From Dendrophyllia cribrosa (taxonomy: Eukaryota > Cnidaria > Anthozoa > Scleractinia > Dendrophylliidae): DNA of 64,000 bases. The DNA lies in NCBI GenBank assembly GCA_024195265.1, contig JAJLRJ010000008.1, positions 6,015,488-6,079,487 of the forward strand. Reading direction: 5' to 3'. Position 1 is the first letter of the stretch. Each line of letters opens with the position of its first letter. The position numbers and the translations under genes are program-made. Below the pieces are notes generated by a model. That model was given only the letters and a program-made list of their open reading frames with translations, was not told where the DNA came from and did not search any database. Shown in pieces: positions 11,482 to 22,023 of this stretch.

Positions 11482-11691
11482 AACCGACGCCTGCTACGCA
11501 AACTAACTTGTATACGTGTAAAGGGCGCCCGAGTCTTGTTATTATACTACATACCTATTGTCTTTTTCTGGTTTTCTTTTCAGCAAGAACAACTTGACAA
11601 CCTGACTACCTTGGACCGGTGTTGCTGGCAACAGTCACAATAAGGGAATTCGAATAAAATGTATACGTAAAAAGAGAAGTCCAGGCCCCGG

Positions 11692-12060
11692 TTCCTGAAA
11701 AGCCGATCGCGATTAGCGCTAACCCACGATTAAATCAGCTTAATCGAGGGATAAAGTTTATCCTTCGATTAGATTCTGTTCCTGAAAGCACGATTAGCGC
11801 TAACCAAGGGATAAAATAAGGGTTAAAATTAATCCACCTAGCGAGGTCGATTAACTTGCTAATCAGCGAATAAATTTTGTCAAAACAAACAAAATGGCGG
11901 AATAAACTGTTCGTTAAGTTGGTCCAGGAAATATAGAAAGTAACTTTAATATACAAGAAAAAGTTTCTCTTGGTGACTTTAATGTAGTTGAACTTGATGT
12001 TCTTACAGATTCCGGAGAGAATAAACCGAGTTTTCGGCAGAAAAATGTAATTTGCAGCGA
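11692..12060. mobile_element. Harbinger-like end repeat (family C), left copy
   Basis: Starts GGCCCCGGTTCCTGAAAAGC and contains CGATTAGCGCTAACC twice. An inverted relative ends at 20148 (ATCGGCTTTCCAGG...CGGGGCC). The two could be the ends of one 8.4-kb element that later trapped others, or separate elements; the 3-bp flanks do not match, so the first reading is not proven. Confidence 0.55.
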
Positions 12061-12649
12061 ATGATCGAGCCAAGGCGGACTTGGCAATTACTCAAAATAA
12101 TAAAGCTCCTGCTAAGCATACAAGCAATTATACTCACTTTTTTGAACGGTAAGATTCAAGAGATGTAGTTTTTGTATTTAGCAGGGCTTTCGCGAAGCAG
12201 GATATATGAAGCATTAAAAGTTTTCAGTTATAATATTGAAAAGCAAGATAAAAACAACACGCCGTTAAATATTCTTTTTGCGCTCGCATTTATAATAGCG
12301 TAAATTTTAAAATGTCATATAAACTCTTTACATATCGTTTTTCCGGTTTGGGGATTCTATCCAAGAAATCTTGAATTAAATAAATTTTTTGCAGCAAATT
12401 TCCGAGTAGAAAAGGGTGAGGAAAGATCGCAAGCTTAAGCTTAAATTGATGTCAAAGAGAAGATGAAAGACAAGTTTCGATTTTTCAGCGTGAACTTTAT
12501 ACACAATCAAAGCCACGATGTTGGTATAAAACTATGAAAGCTCTTTCTCTGAAATCACTGCTTTATTTTTCAGATTAAATCAAAAGGTTACATGGTTGAC
12601 ATTTTTAGCTAATTTGACACAAATGGAATAATATGTACTTATTGACTAA

Positions 12650-12869
12650 GGCCCCGTTTACACGGGTCCGGACAAATTTTTGCACGAACAAAAACTTGCA
12701 CGGTTCCACCTTGCGTTTACACGGGACCGGCGGAACTGGACGAATTTTTGAACGGCTAAGTGTGCAAGTTCCGTGTAAACACCACTGCAATCTGTAACAG
12801 AATTTGCACGGATCCATGTAAACACGTGGTCTAGGAACAAAATTTGTCCGGACCCGTGTAAACGGGGCC
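12650..12869. mobile_element. PIF/Harbinger-like MITE, TSD TAA
   Basis: A 220-bp element with inverted ends GGCCCCGTTTACACGGGTCC / GGACCCGTGTAAACGGGGCC, each followed inward by GGACAAATTTT and its inverse. Flanked by TAA on both sides (12647-12649 and 12870-12872). The GG-C-rich ends and 3-bp TWA duplication are hallmarks of PIF/Harbinger MITEs. Internal GTTTACACGG repeats make it largely self-complementary. Confidence 0.93.
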
Positions 12870-12936
12870 TAAGTGGGAGGGCCGGATGGGAAAATATTTG
12901 GCTCGAGGTCATGGCGTACGGACCGAGCGCAGCTAA

Positions 12937-12990
12937 GCCTAACCCTAACCCTAATCCCTAACCCGTAACCCTAACCCTAACCCTAACCCT
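12937..12990. repeat. Interstitial telomeric repeat (CCCTAA)n
   Basis: About 54 bases of CCTAACCCTAACCCTAAT.. and CCCTAACCCTAACCCT with two irregular units. This is the complement of the metazoan telomere repeat TTAGGG, here inside transposon-rich DNA. Confidence 0.92.
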
Positions 12991-13560
12991 GACCAATTTG
13001 GAGACAAAATTACTTTAAATTTTAACAGGCGAGGCCGTCTACTTTTGTAGTAGGGCCGTACGCCTTTTTCCGGCCCCGCTCGCACAAATGCGCACGGCCC
13101 TCACACGGGACTTTCATAAATGGTTTTGCAAAGGAAAGGTTCGCAGGGCCGTAAGGGTCATATGATAATCGAATGAACTCACCGATTCGGTTTTCAGCTT
13201 TATCAGTTTTTACTTACATTTCCTTCACCGAGTCAACATCGCTTTGAACTGAATCATAAATTTTCATTGTTTCCTTTGACCAAATCGCAAGAGATTACGT
13301 TTCTTTTCTTCGACTAAAACAGCAAATATCAAGGTTTGATTTGTAGAATTTGTGACGAGACTCACTCGTTAAATCAGAATGGAAAACAAGAGCTTGCAAG
13401 CTTTGTGTAAGACGCCTTTTAACAGTGCATTGTCATTTTCGCGCGCGTCTGCATGTGAATAACTGGTCAAACCGGTTTATTTTGAGGGATAGTTAATCGA
13501 GGGTTTTCAGCTGCGTGCGCGCACGACGTGCACTCGTCATGCATAGACAAATTCGACTAA
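12991..13560. other. No gene recognised
   Basis: CpG-containing stretch with GGGCCGTACG and ACGGCCC strings. No open frame of note and no element ends identified. Confidence 0.4.
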
Positions 13561-13723
13561 GGGCCTGGTAGCACTACAGTCAAAAACAAAAATTCGTCAG
13601 TGCAAAAATCGAGGAAAACAAAAGAAACCGCTCCGGTAGGACACGCTTTTTGTGGAATGTTTTTGTTTTTATGTCATTTTGCAAGGGCTAATTTTCGTTT
13701 TTGACTGTAGTGCGACCAGGCCC
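13561..13723 (+). mobile_element. PIF/Harbinger-like MITE (family E), copy 1, TSD TAA
   Basis: 163 bp, ends GGGCCTGGTAGCACTACAGT / ACTGTAGTGCGACCAGGCCC, flanked by TAA on both sides. The reverse-complement copy of identical length lies at 18731-18893. Confidence 0.93.
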
Positions 13724-14382
13724 TAAAGGCTGGTTCTCATATAATCGTTCCGGTCGTTCCGGTTGTCCGAGTCGTTTCAAAAAGTGCACGGACGACCGGC
13801 ACGATTATATGAGAACAATTCTGAGACGACCCGGGACGATCGCAAACGACCTGGACGACTGGAACGATCGCGGTCGCTTGGATAGAACTGTGTTCTATCC
13901 GGACGACTGGGACGATCGTGAATAATCGGGGACGATCATATGAGAACTACTCTCAGGCGACCGAGACGACTGAGGCGATCGAAGCGACCCAAATCTACCC
14001 CAGAATGCAGTATTATTGCCCAAAGCATGTTGTCGGACACAGTTTACGACTGCGCTATTGACGTTCGAGACGACCGGGACGATCATATAAGAACCCTGAC
14101 TCGCCCCCAGTCGTCTCTCATTATTAGTATTTGGCGTGGAAGACTAGAACGGGCTCTTTAACGAAGGGGATGACGGGAAGGACGAAGCGAAAAGGGAGAA
14201 ACGACTGGCAAATCCTGTGTCGAAAAGTTGGCAAATCAGTCGAAAAGTTGGTATTGGCTTTTTCTGGCGTTTTTTCGTACTTGTACATGTGAAGAATTGT
14301 AATACGAGTAGATCAGTGTAATTTTTGCGGTGTTGGAAGTTAAGAGAAGCTTTTTCTTCGAGTAGCCTTTTGGATTTCCAAA

Positions 14383-14436
14383 ATGGCGTCCGGCGGAGCC
14401 GGTGGAAGTGACAAAAATCCTCATCTTTCTTCTTTA
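14383..14436 (+). CDS. Possible first coding exon inside the MULE-like element
   Basis: ATG at 14383 in good context (AAAATGG) opens MASGGAGGSDKNPHLSSL and meets a donor GTAAGA at 14437. It looks like a real first exon (Gly/Ser-rich start, CpG-rich DNA) but no following exon could be joined and the family is not recognised. It could be host sequence captured by the MULE-like element or a chance frame. Confidence 0.3.
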
Positions 14437-15131
14437 GTAAGACTTTAACACAATATATATTTCCACGATTGAAAAGCATTGAGTTTAAGGCGTACATGCC
14501 ATGTATTTTCTGTAGATGAGTGCTGCGTTGTGCATGTCTGTATTAGTCTATTAGTCTAATTATGTCTGTATTAGTCTATTAGTCTAGCATGTCTGTCCGG
14601 GTGTTTTAATAACATATTTTTTAACCTGTATATAGGAGAGTCAGGATGATTTAAAAATTGCAAAACAAGAGGGTAGGGGGGCAAGGGCATAGGGTGTTGC
14701 ATAAGGGTGTCTGTATTGTTGTCAGGATATACCAAAACTATGTTTTAATATCATTTTGTTTAAGCTGTATACAAAAGATCCAGGTAGATTTCAAAACCAC
14801 AAAACAAGAGGGCAAGGGCAAGGCATAGGGGGATACCAAAACTGTGTTCAAATATAATTTGTTTATTTTGTATATTAGAGAGTCACTGGTAGATTTAAAA
14901 ACCACAAAACAAGAGGGCAGGGGCAAGGGCATAGGATGTTGCATTGAGGGTATCTGTATTGTTGTCAGCATACCAAAACTGTGTTGAAATATATATCATT
15001 TTGTTTACTTTAATTTGTACACGAGAGAGTCTGGTAGATTTAAAAAAACGCAAAACAAGAGGGCAAGGGCATAGGGTGTTGCATTGAGGGTGTTTATTGT
15101 TGTCTGGATACCAAAACTGTGTTCAAATATA

Positions 15132-15319
15132 CAGTCAAACCTCTATTAAGTGGTCACCCATGGGGAATAGCCAACTGACTGCTTAGAGGTGACTGCTTAA
15201 AAGAGGTCAAGTTTACAGTAAATACAAGGAGTGATTTAATTCCAGGGATTTGTTAAGTGACCACTTAATAGAGGGTGACCGCTAAATAGAGGGCTGCTTT
15301 TAAAATAGAGGTTGGACTG
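15132..15319. mobile_element. pogo/mariner-like MITE, TA target site
   Basis: 188 bp, ends CAGTCAAACCTCTATTAAGT / AATAGAGGTTGGACTG, flanked by TA. It interrupts a minisatellite unit. Its terminal CAGT(T/C)nAACCTC agrees with elements at 7618 and 54957, while the interiors differ. Confidence 0.9.
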
Positions 15320-15930
15320 TATATCATTTTGTTTAATTTGTATATGAGAGAGCCTGGTAGATTTAAAAACCCCAAAACAAGAGGGCAGGGACAAGGGCAT
15401 AATGTGAAGAAAACAAAATATGTGAAGGCAGAGGAAAGCTATACAGGGTTTGCCTTGAAAATTGAAGGTGTCTGTATTGCTGTCAGGATATCGAAACTGT
15501 GTCTTAATATCGTTTTGTTTAATTTCTATATAAGAGAGTCGGGTAGATTTGAAAACCACAAAATGAGAGGGTAGTGGGCAAGGGTATAAGGTGACAAAAA
15601 CAAAAACATGAAGGCAGAGAGAAAAAAATATATGTAAGGGTTTGTTCTTGTTTATGAAATTTTATAACAACTGGAGGGCAAAATAGTTATGTAGCAATGT
15701 GGACATGTTTTATGTTGCATTGATTGAGGGTGTCTGTAATGCCGTCTGGACATCAAAACTTTTTATTACATTTAATTTGTTTGATCTGTATATAAGAGAG
15801 CCATGCCAGGCAGATTTAAAAACCACAAAACAAGTGGGTAGGGGACAAGGGCATAGGGTACCGCACCGAGGTTGCTTGTATTGCAGTCAGGATACCAAAA
15901 CTATGTTTTAATATTTTTGTTGAATTTGTA

Positions 15931-16427
15931 TACCATACTTATTCGATAAAGTGCCTACCTTCAAATAATCGCCCACCCCAAATAAGTGCCCACCTCGATT
16001 TAAGTGCCCACTCTGAAAGCCAAAAAAATTAAGCGCCCACCCCTTACCACCCTCCCCACCCACACCTCAAAAACATTTTTGTACTAGTCCATCTTGAAGT
16101 AGGAGGGGCATCAATTCTGTTCCCGAAATTGGCTCTTAATTTAATTCCTTGACTGACCGTTCAAAGCTCAGATTTTTAATGAACTGTTTATACCTTATTC
16201 ATGTTTGAGTCTGAGTTTTGTTTTATTGTTTTATTTGGTTGAAGCGAAATATACTTGTTATCCTTTGTTTTGTTATTCTGTAAAAATGTCCTCATTTTCT
16301 GAAAATGTTAAAAAAATAATAAGCACCAACCCTCAAATAACCACCCACCTTGAATATGGTGAGCACCCAACCTCAAGGTCCCAAAATGAAATAAGCACCC
16401 AGGGCACTTATTGCAGTAAGTATGGTA
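15931..16427. mobile_element. TIR element, 497 bp, inserted at TA
   Basis: Inverted ends TACCATACTTATTCGATAAA / TTGCAGTAAGTATGGTA; inner repeats of AAGTGCCCACC and its relatives. It splits the minisatellite phrase TTTGTA|TAAGAGAG, consistent with TA duplication. The superfamily is not certain. Confidence 0.85.
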
Positions 16428-16760
16428 TAAGAGAGTAACCACAAAATAAGAGGGTAGGGGCAAGGGCATGAGGTTAAGAAAACAAAACAAAAACAAAATA
16501 TGTGAAAAAATAATATAGGGTTTGTCCATATAATAGTTACAGTATATAACATCTGGAAGGCAAAATAGTAATGTTGACTAGAAAAAACTTTTTCAGGCAG
16601 CTGAGGGACATGTACAACCCAGTACAGAAAAGCAGTGAAGCACAGTTCAGTGTTGCATCGAGGGTGTCTGCAGCGAAAAACTGTGATTTTGTTTAACCAG
16701 TATATGAATAAGCCACAAAACCACAAAACAAGAGGGTAAAGAGAATCAAAACAAAAACAA

Positions 16761-17597
16761 AATATTTGAGACAGAGAGAAAAATATAAAGGGTTTGCCTT
16801 TATATTTAAAAAGATTTCAACATCTGGAGGACAAAATAGCAATGTTGACATGGTTTTGTATTTTAAAAGCTTTTTTCAGGCAGATGAGGGACATACGACC
16901 ATAAAAGCAGTGTACAAGGCAACATGAAATACTAAACAGTTTACAGAAATCAGTCTTGTATTAGCTTGTATTTAATGAAAAATAATAACATGACATACTG
17001 TACAGTTAATTTGCTTTCTTTGAGAAAGATGAATCTCTAAAAAAATAACTACATTTACTATCTTCGAGTTCCTAATTATTAAGTCCATCCTTTTGGCTTC
17101 GATTACAGTTATTTTCATGTGCTTTACTTCTCTCCCCCGACATCCCGTACAACTGTGTAGCGTTGTCTTCTTTCTTTCATAACCATACGTACTATGTATG
17201 TATGTTCTGGTGTGAGCTGAAAGGACGCGAAGGCATGCACACTCCATTGTATCTTTAGCGACCATTTCAAGGCCAGCACATCCCGCAACCGTTAAACATT
17301 CGTAGCCCTGAGTATATATCAAAGAAACGAACTGATATTAAAAATATTATAACACTACTTGTTCAGATTGCAACATATGCAAATCATAAAGTTTAAGCTT
17401 ATAAATTATTCAAAATGTCCAATATGTAGCGTGAAAATGAGGATTAAGATAACAATAGAAGCTACAAACCTCGGTCAGGCGATGAGTGGATAGCCACTCG
17501 GCACTGTACGTGATTTTTGGTCTCCTCGCCGATCGCCTGACGCTTCTTGTTCGAATTTTTCATCATTTTGATCCAGCCCTGTTTTCTGATAAAATGC
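16761..17597. other. Interior of the MULE-like element, no gene recognised
   Basis: AT-rich, with several short frames on the minus strand. None shows a domain or conserved motif. Confidence 0.4.
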
Positions 17598-17928
17598 TCA
17601 ACCGAGCTCGGCTCTACATAGAATATGAGGGCAAGGTAACTTCCGACTCAAAAAGGCCCGATGGAACGGCCTATTTTCCAAATTTAGAATTTCACCACCG
17701 TCCGCCATTATTTCGTCCGCCATCTTGAAAACAGGATCTGCCAGTCGTCTCCCCTCTTTCCTCCTTCCCATCACACCTCGCGCTCCTCTCGTTAATTGAG
17801 AGACGACTGGGGACGAGTCAGATAAGAACCCAAATCGCTTGCGTCGTCCCGATCGTCTGAGTCGTTTGCAAAAAAAACTTTTGAAACGACTCGGACGACC
17901 GGGACGATTATATGAGAACCAGCCTTTA

Positions 17929-18727
17929 GGCCCAAATCGCACTTGGGACAATTTTGTACATTTTTATCGAGTTTCAATTTATTTTTAAGTGTCTGACTTG
18001 GCAAAGACACTTTTCGGAGAAACGAACTGGGCAGACAAATAACACTTTAAAAACACCGCCGCCCGCTGATTGGTTCACGTTGCACGTGCAATTCGTTCGT
18101 CATTACAACGGAAAATCACCGCAAAGACAAGTGCGACCTACTTTGCCATGTCGAAAAAGTTTCGACAAAACAGCCGAAACTTCAAAGGAGCCGAAGTCCT
18201 GCCTTCTGGCAGGACAACACGCCTGTCCGGTATATTCCAACGCACCCGCTAATCCAGATAACAATGCCTTCTTGATTAACCATTGTGCTCTTCCTTGAGA
18301 AAAACAAATCAATATGCAGCACGTTCCTTTTTATTCAAATTTATCACGGCAAATGGAAGTGTGCAAAAACAATTTAATCACTAAAAGTAGAAAAACCGTT
18401 GAAAAGGCTTAAAAAAAAATACTTTGCGTTATTTTGGAATCGAATCATGTTAAGCGGTGTTCAATGACGGTACTGAGTAATATTGCAAAAAAGCGGGGAA
18501 AACAAGCCAGTTTCATACCACATAAAGAGATTTAAAGCCACGTGCGGTTTGAAAAGGCTTGATGCTCAGATTGAAAGTCAAAGTGCCCCACACCTTTAAA
18601 ATTCTTTCCATACCGTAATGTGTACTTTTCTTATTGTCTTGCAAATTTTAGCTCAGAAATTGACAAGTTGTCTCGCACAATTTTGTCGCGGACAATTCAA
18701 AAGTTGTCCGCAAGTGCGATTCGGGCC
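17929..18727. mobile_element. Harbinger-like element H, 799 bp
   Basis: Inverted ends GGCCCAAATCGCACTTGGG / CCGCAAGTGCGATTCGGGCC, each followed inward by GACAATTTTG and its inverse. Flanked by TTA on the left and TAA on the right. It abuts element F (left) and family E copy 2 (right). No coding capacity is recognised. Confidence 0.82.
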
Positions 18728-18730
18728 TAA

Positions 18731-18893
18731 GGGCCTGGTCGCACTACAGTCAAAAACAAAAATTAGCCCGTGCAAAATGACATAAAAACAAAAACATTCC
18801 ACAAAAAGCGTGTCCCACCGGAGCGGTTTCTTTTGTTTTCCTCGATTTTTGCACTGGCTAATTTTTGTTTTTGACTGTAGTGCGACCAGGCCC
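18731..18893 (-). mobile_element. PIF/Harbinger-like MITE (family E), copy 2, inverted
   Basis: 163 bp, the reverse complement of the copy at 13561-13723 with few differences. Flanked by TAA (left) and TTA (right), joined directly to H and to element I. Confidence 0.92.
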
Positions 18894-18952
18894 TTAACGC
18901 ATTGTTGTACCCAATTCAAACCTTCTGGGAATAAGATTCTTTGTTCACAATA

Positions 18953-19394
18953 GGCCGGTTCTCACTAGGGCTCTTAAATGCACTTGAAGTGCACTTGGTA
19001 CGTACTTGTAGTGTGAACTCCTTTCTGAGAGCGTTTTCTAAAGCCTGGTTTCCATATAATCGCAACAATCGCATCGATCGCAGCGATCGTTACGATCGAC
19101 GATCGCTGCGCCGCGATTCTTGCGACCCTTGCGATCATATGGAAACCAGACGTTGCGATCGTTGCGATTGCGATCGCAGAGATAGAAAAATTTCTATCTC
19201 TGCGATCGCAATCGCAACGATCGCAAGGATCGCCACGTTTTGGTTTCCATATGATCGCAAGGGTCGCACAACACTTTTTTCTGCGATCGCTGCGATCGTT
19301 GCGATTATATGGAAACCAGGCTTTAGTAGACCTCAAGTATACTTGATTATCAAGTGCGCTTCAAGTGCACTTTGGTCCCTAGTGTGAACCGGCC
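18953..19394. mobile_element. TIR element G, middle level of the nest
   Basis: Inverted ends GGCCGGTTCTCACTAGGG / CCCTAGTGTGAACCGGCC, with AGTGCACTT repeats inside the ends. Split by G2 at TAA/TTA. Confidence 0.87.
19042..19322. mobile_element. Palindromic MITE G2, inner level of the nest
   Basis: Inverted ends AGCCTGGTTTCCATATAATC / GATTATATGGAAACCAGGCT, flanked by TAA and TTA. The interior is made of GCGATCGCAACGATCGC-type strings and forms an almost perfect hairpin around AGATAGAAAAATTTCTATCT. It creates spurious open frames on both strands. Confidence 0.9.
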
Positions 19395-19496
19395 TACTAT
19401 TTCCATATAATTTCCATGTCAATGCTTCATTGATATGGAAATATGACGAACAAAGAGTTCTAATCCCAAAAGGTTTGAATTGGGTACAACAATGCG

Positions 19497-21180
19497 TTAG
19501 CCGAATTTGTCTATTGGCACGCGTCAGTTGATTTTCCTATCAAAAAGTAGCGCGCGTAGCTGTCAGTCAGTCTGTCAGTCTAAAAATATTGCAAATGAAT
19601 CTCTTGAATGGTACTTTCTATGCCACATTTTATACGAGTGGGTCTATTAAGCAAATTAAATCAACTGGTGACGTCCCTTAAAGTAAATCTTATATTTAAA
19701 CGACAGCATTTGCAAACCATGACAGCCGCAAGTTGGCTGGATTCGATGTTGCGTGGGTAGAAGAATGGGAAAATTTTAAACTTCCTACATTGATTTTTTT
19801 GTTCATGTTTTCACAATCTGTCGAGAATTAGAATTGAAAGTCATCTAGCGAAAAAAGGTAGGGGTCATCGATCATCCAAGCGAGTAAAATCTAAGTTAAG
19901 TTAACGCAACGGCTACCAGCCCTTTATCTGTTTAGATTTCTTACTTTGCGCGCGCTCGTGCATGAACATGGTGTTGCAATATGAATTGCGTGCGCAGTAT
20001 GGATGCGCATAAACAAATAGCGCGAACGTCCTTAAATCCGTTTTCAGGAACGCCTTTTTATCTCTCGATTAGTTATCCTAGGGATAAGAAATTTAACCGT
20101 GGATTAACTGCTAATCCAGGGATAGTTTAATCGGCTTTCCAGGAATCGGGGCCAGAACTTTTGTGAGGCCGCAGATGGGGTTTATTGTTAAGTGTTATAT
20201 AATCCGAAATTTTAATATTAACTGTCATATAAGAAATTACAGTGAACTGTTGCAATGTATCCTAGATAGTAAGTAAAACAATAAAAATTTCGAAAAAAGG
20301 CTACAGAAGTCAAGTTGTTGATGAAATCAGTTTGCCATTTATCATGCCAAAAAACGTTAGTTTTCAATTCCAGAGGAATTAACAGACTCTGTAAGTTTTG
20401 TTTGTTACAGTTCACATTTAAGCATTTCCGTCATGACTCTTTCTTGTGAAATTGCATTGTCGCGTCTTGTTTGAGAAAATTCATTTAAAACAACCAACGT
20501 AATGCAAACTCTAATCCCCAGTACGCTTTAGGCTGTGAGGGGAGACGTTGGATTGAAAGAGGGTCTCAGTGATGTTAACCGTAGGCAATCAAATGGTTTA
20601 CCGTATAGTAATGATTTGATTTAGCGCCATCCTTCTAATAAGCCCCTAGACTTACCGAATACTGGCGCTATTTCTAAATCGTATAGAGGTCTACAGAGTG
20701 TTTTCCAAGCTTTGTCCATGAAATATATGGAAAAAAAACGACCAGAAAACATAAAGGACTACTTCAATGTGAGTAATTTAACTTTATTTGAGAAAAATTA
20801 AACTTTACTGGGTTGAAATGCATTTTTTCTATGGCCCATGACCAACCGTCACGTCAAATATATACCCCACTTCTTCGGAACCTTCCTTTTCCGCTTGAAT
20901 ATTTTATTTGGGATTTCATGTTGTTTTTTTTTTTTTCATGCATTAACCTTCTTGACCTAATTTTATAAAAAAATCATACAAAAAGATGCGCGAATGGACT
21001 TGAATATAGTGGAGCCTCTCCTCAACGGCCACCTTGCGGACGGAGCTTGAGTTTAGTACTGCCGTTTGTAAAGCGATGGGCGTTGTTGGGAGGTAGGGGA
21101 GTAATGTGACACTACTGACGTCACATCACTAATTTTACTCCAGAAATTCATTCGAAATATCCCCCGGAGTGCTTGCGTAA
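19497..21180. other. Intergenic stretch with the family C right end, no gene recognised
   Basis: The right-hand inverted relative of family C occupies about 20040-20148 (ends GGAATCGGGGCC). The rest shows no gene. A run of T and several short inverted strings occur near 20920-21120. Confidence 0.45.
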
Positions 21181-21237
21181 GCATACATACATACATACAT
21201 ACATACATACATACATACATACATACATACATACATA
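21181..21237. repeat. (CATA)n microsatellite, the tail of a minus-strand LINE
   Basis: Fourteen CATA units, directly joined to the 3' end of a LINE lying on the minus strand, as expected for CR1/L2/Jockey-type elements whose 3' ends carry short tandem tails. Confidence 0.93.
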
Positions 21238-21540
21238 ACTTTTAATCATTTAAGCACGGTAAAAACATCAGTTACAAAGAAAGATAAAAACTGGTTTGCA
21301 TGTTTGCCGTGTGGGAGTACGAGGTGGACATAAGGCGATTGATTTCGTTATTAACCTTTTGTAAGATCTGATGGCTCTGACATTCTGTGGAAGATTATTC
21401 CACAACAGTGCCCCACTGTAACAAAAACTGCATTTTAAAACATCTGTACGTGGCTTGGGCAGACAGAATTTGTTTTCCTTGTCTCTAAGTTCATACTCTG
21501 TGTTGAAAGGTGTAAACAGGCCTCGTTAAGGTTTTATTAA
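21238..21540 (-). mobile_element. Non-LTR retrotransposon (LINE) 3' end with RT C-terminus
   Basis: On the minus strand, bases about 21430-21320 translate to GALLWNNLPQNVRAIRSYKR, the conserved end of LINE reverse transcriptases (LWNxLPxxVR). This is followed by a 3' UTR containing ACACGGCAAA and TTTTTACCGTGC and then the TATG tail at 21237-21181. It is 5'-truncated; upstream sequence is not readable as RT. Confidence 0.85.
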
Positions 21541-21796
21541 GAGTGTATGATAAGGAAATTCTATTTCACTGACATTATTTCCCGGCATTATTTACTGTAC
21601 ATGCAATGTTGTAAAGAAAGAGCGAGTAAGCAGTAGACCTGTAAGGTTTCTTCTAGCCTGAACTCGATGTTAGACGGTGTAATACAATAATAAACGTATT
21701 GCTCTTTTTTGACAATCTCTGCGGACTCTGCCTAATGTGACCCTAAAGGCTGAAAACCTTCGCTTATTTTAACAATCCGCTGACCTACTATATGGT

Positions 21797-21925
21797 ATCA
21801 ATCAATCAATCAATCAATCAAAATCTTTATTTATACACGGTTAAAAATATCAGTATTTACAATATAAAAAAAGTAATTCTGTCACTTTTTTACATATTTG
21901 CCGTGTGAGAGTCCGATAGGGAAAA
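21797..21925 (-). mobile_element. Second LINE 3' end, same family, (TGAT)n tail
   Basis: The minus-strand 3' UTR (CACACGGCAAATATG ... AACCGTGTATAAATAAAG) matches the one at 21240-21310, but the tail is (TGAT)n. This is a short 5'-truncated insertion of the same LINE family. Confidence 0.8.
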
Positions 21926-22023
21926 CCATTTAACATTTCAGGCCATAATGCTATGGCCTATTTTGACTATGTGGCATTTATGCCCATTACTATTAGCGTG
22001 TTTTGACAATCTGCTATATGGTA

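Larger units (their letters stand above)
14625..16760. repeat. Minisatellite with 100-250-bp units, interrupted by two MITEs
   Basis: Repeating blocks contain TGTATATAAGAGAGTC, GGTAGATTTAAAAACC, CACAAAACAAGAGGG, GGGCAAGGGCATAGGGT and GGGTGTCTGTATTGTTGTC. Starts lie near 14630, 14765, 14875, 15015, 15335, 15525, 15790, 16430 and 16700. Elements at 15132-15319 and 15931-16427 each split a unit cleanly, showing the array is older than both insertions. Confidence 0.9.
14096..17821. mobile_element. MULE-like element, 3.7 kb, perfect 9-bp TSD ATAAGAACC
   Basis: Ends CTGACTCGCCCCCAGTCGTC (left) and GACGACTGGGGACGAGTCAG (right), with target duplications ATAAGAACC at 14087-14095 and 17822-17830. The duplicated target belongs to the host MITE F, which confirms insertion. 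Inside, just within each terminus, a start codon in a GCG context faces inward (ATGGCGTCC at 14383, plus strand; ATGGCGGAC at 17723, minus strand). The centre is a minisatellite holding two further MITEs. No transposase frame was found, so it is non-autonomous and may carry captured host DNA. Confidence 0.88.
13727..17925. mobile_element. MITE family F, split by a MULE-like insertion
   Basis: The left end AGGCTGGTTCTCATATAATC and right end GATTATATGAGAACCAGCCT are inverted repeats. The interior is built of GACGACCGGGACGATC-type strings in both orientations. A 3.7-kb MULE-like element (14096-17821) sits inside; without it F would be about 470 bp. It abuts family E copy 1 on the left and element H on the right, through TAA/TTA trinucleotides. 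Confidence 0.82.
18897..19496. mobile_element. TIR element I, outer shell of a three-level nest
   Basis: Inverted ends of over 50 bp: ACGCATTGTTGTACCCAATT at the left and AATTGGGTACAACAATGCGT at the right, extending to TTTGTTC / GAACAAAG. Its middle is occupied by element G, which itself contains G2. Confidence 0.88.

Noticed and set aside
12937..12990. Chromosome end
   Set aside because: The telomeric units are few and flanked by unique and transposon DNA on both sides.
18941..19387. Arg/Asp-rich frames on both strands
   Set aside because: They are translations of the GCGATCGC palindromes of nested MITEs and mirror each other on the two strands.
11692..20148. One 8.4-kb Harbinger-like transposon bounded by family C ends
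   Set aside because: The ends are inverted and similar, but the flanking trinucleotides do not match and no transposase is inside; two separate elements are equally likely.
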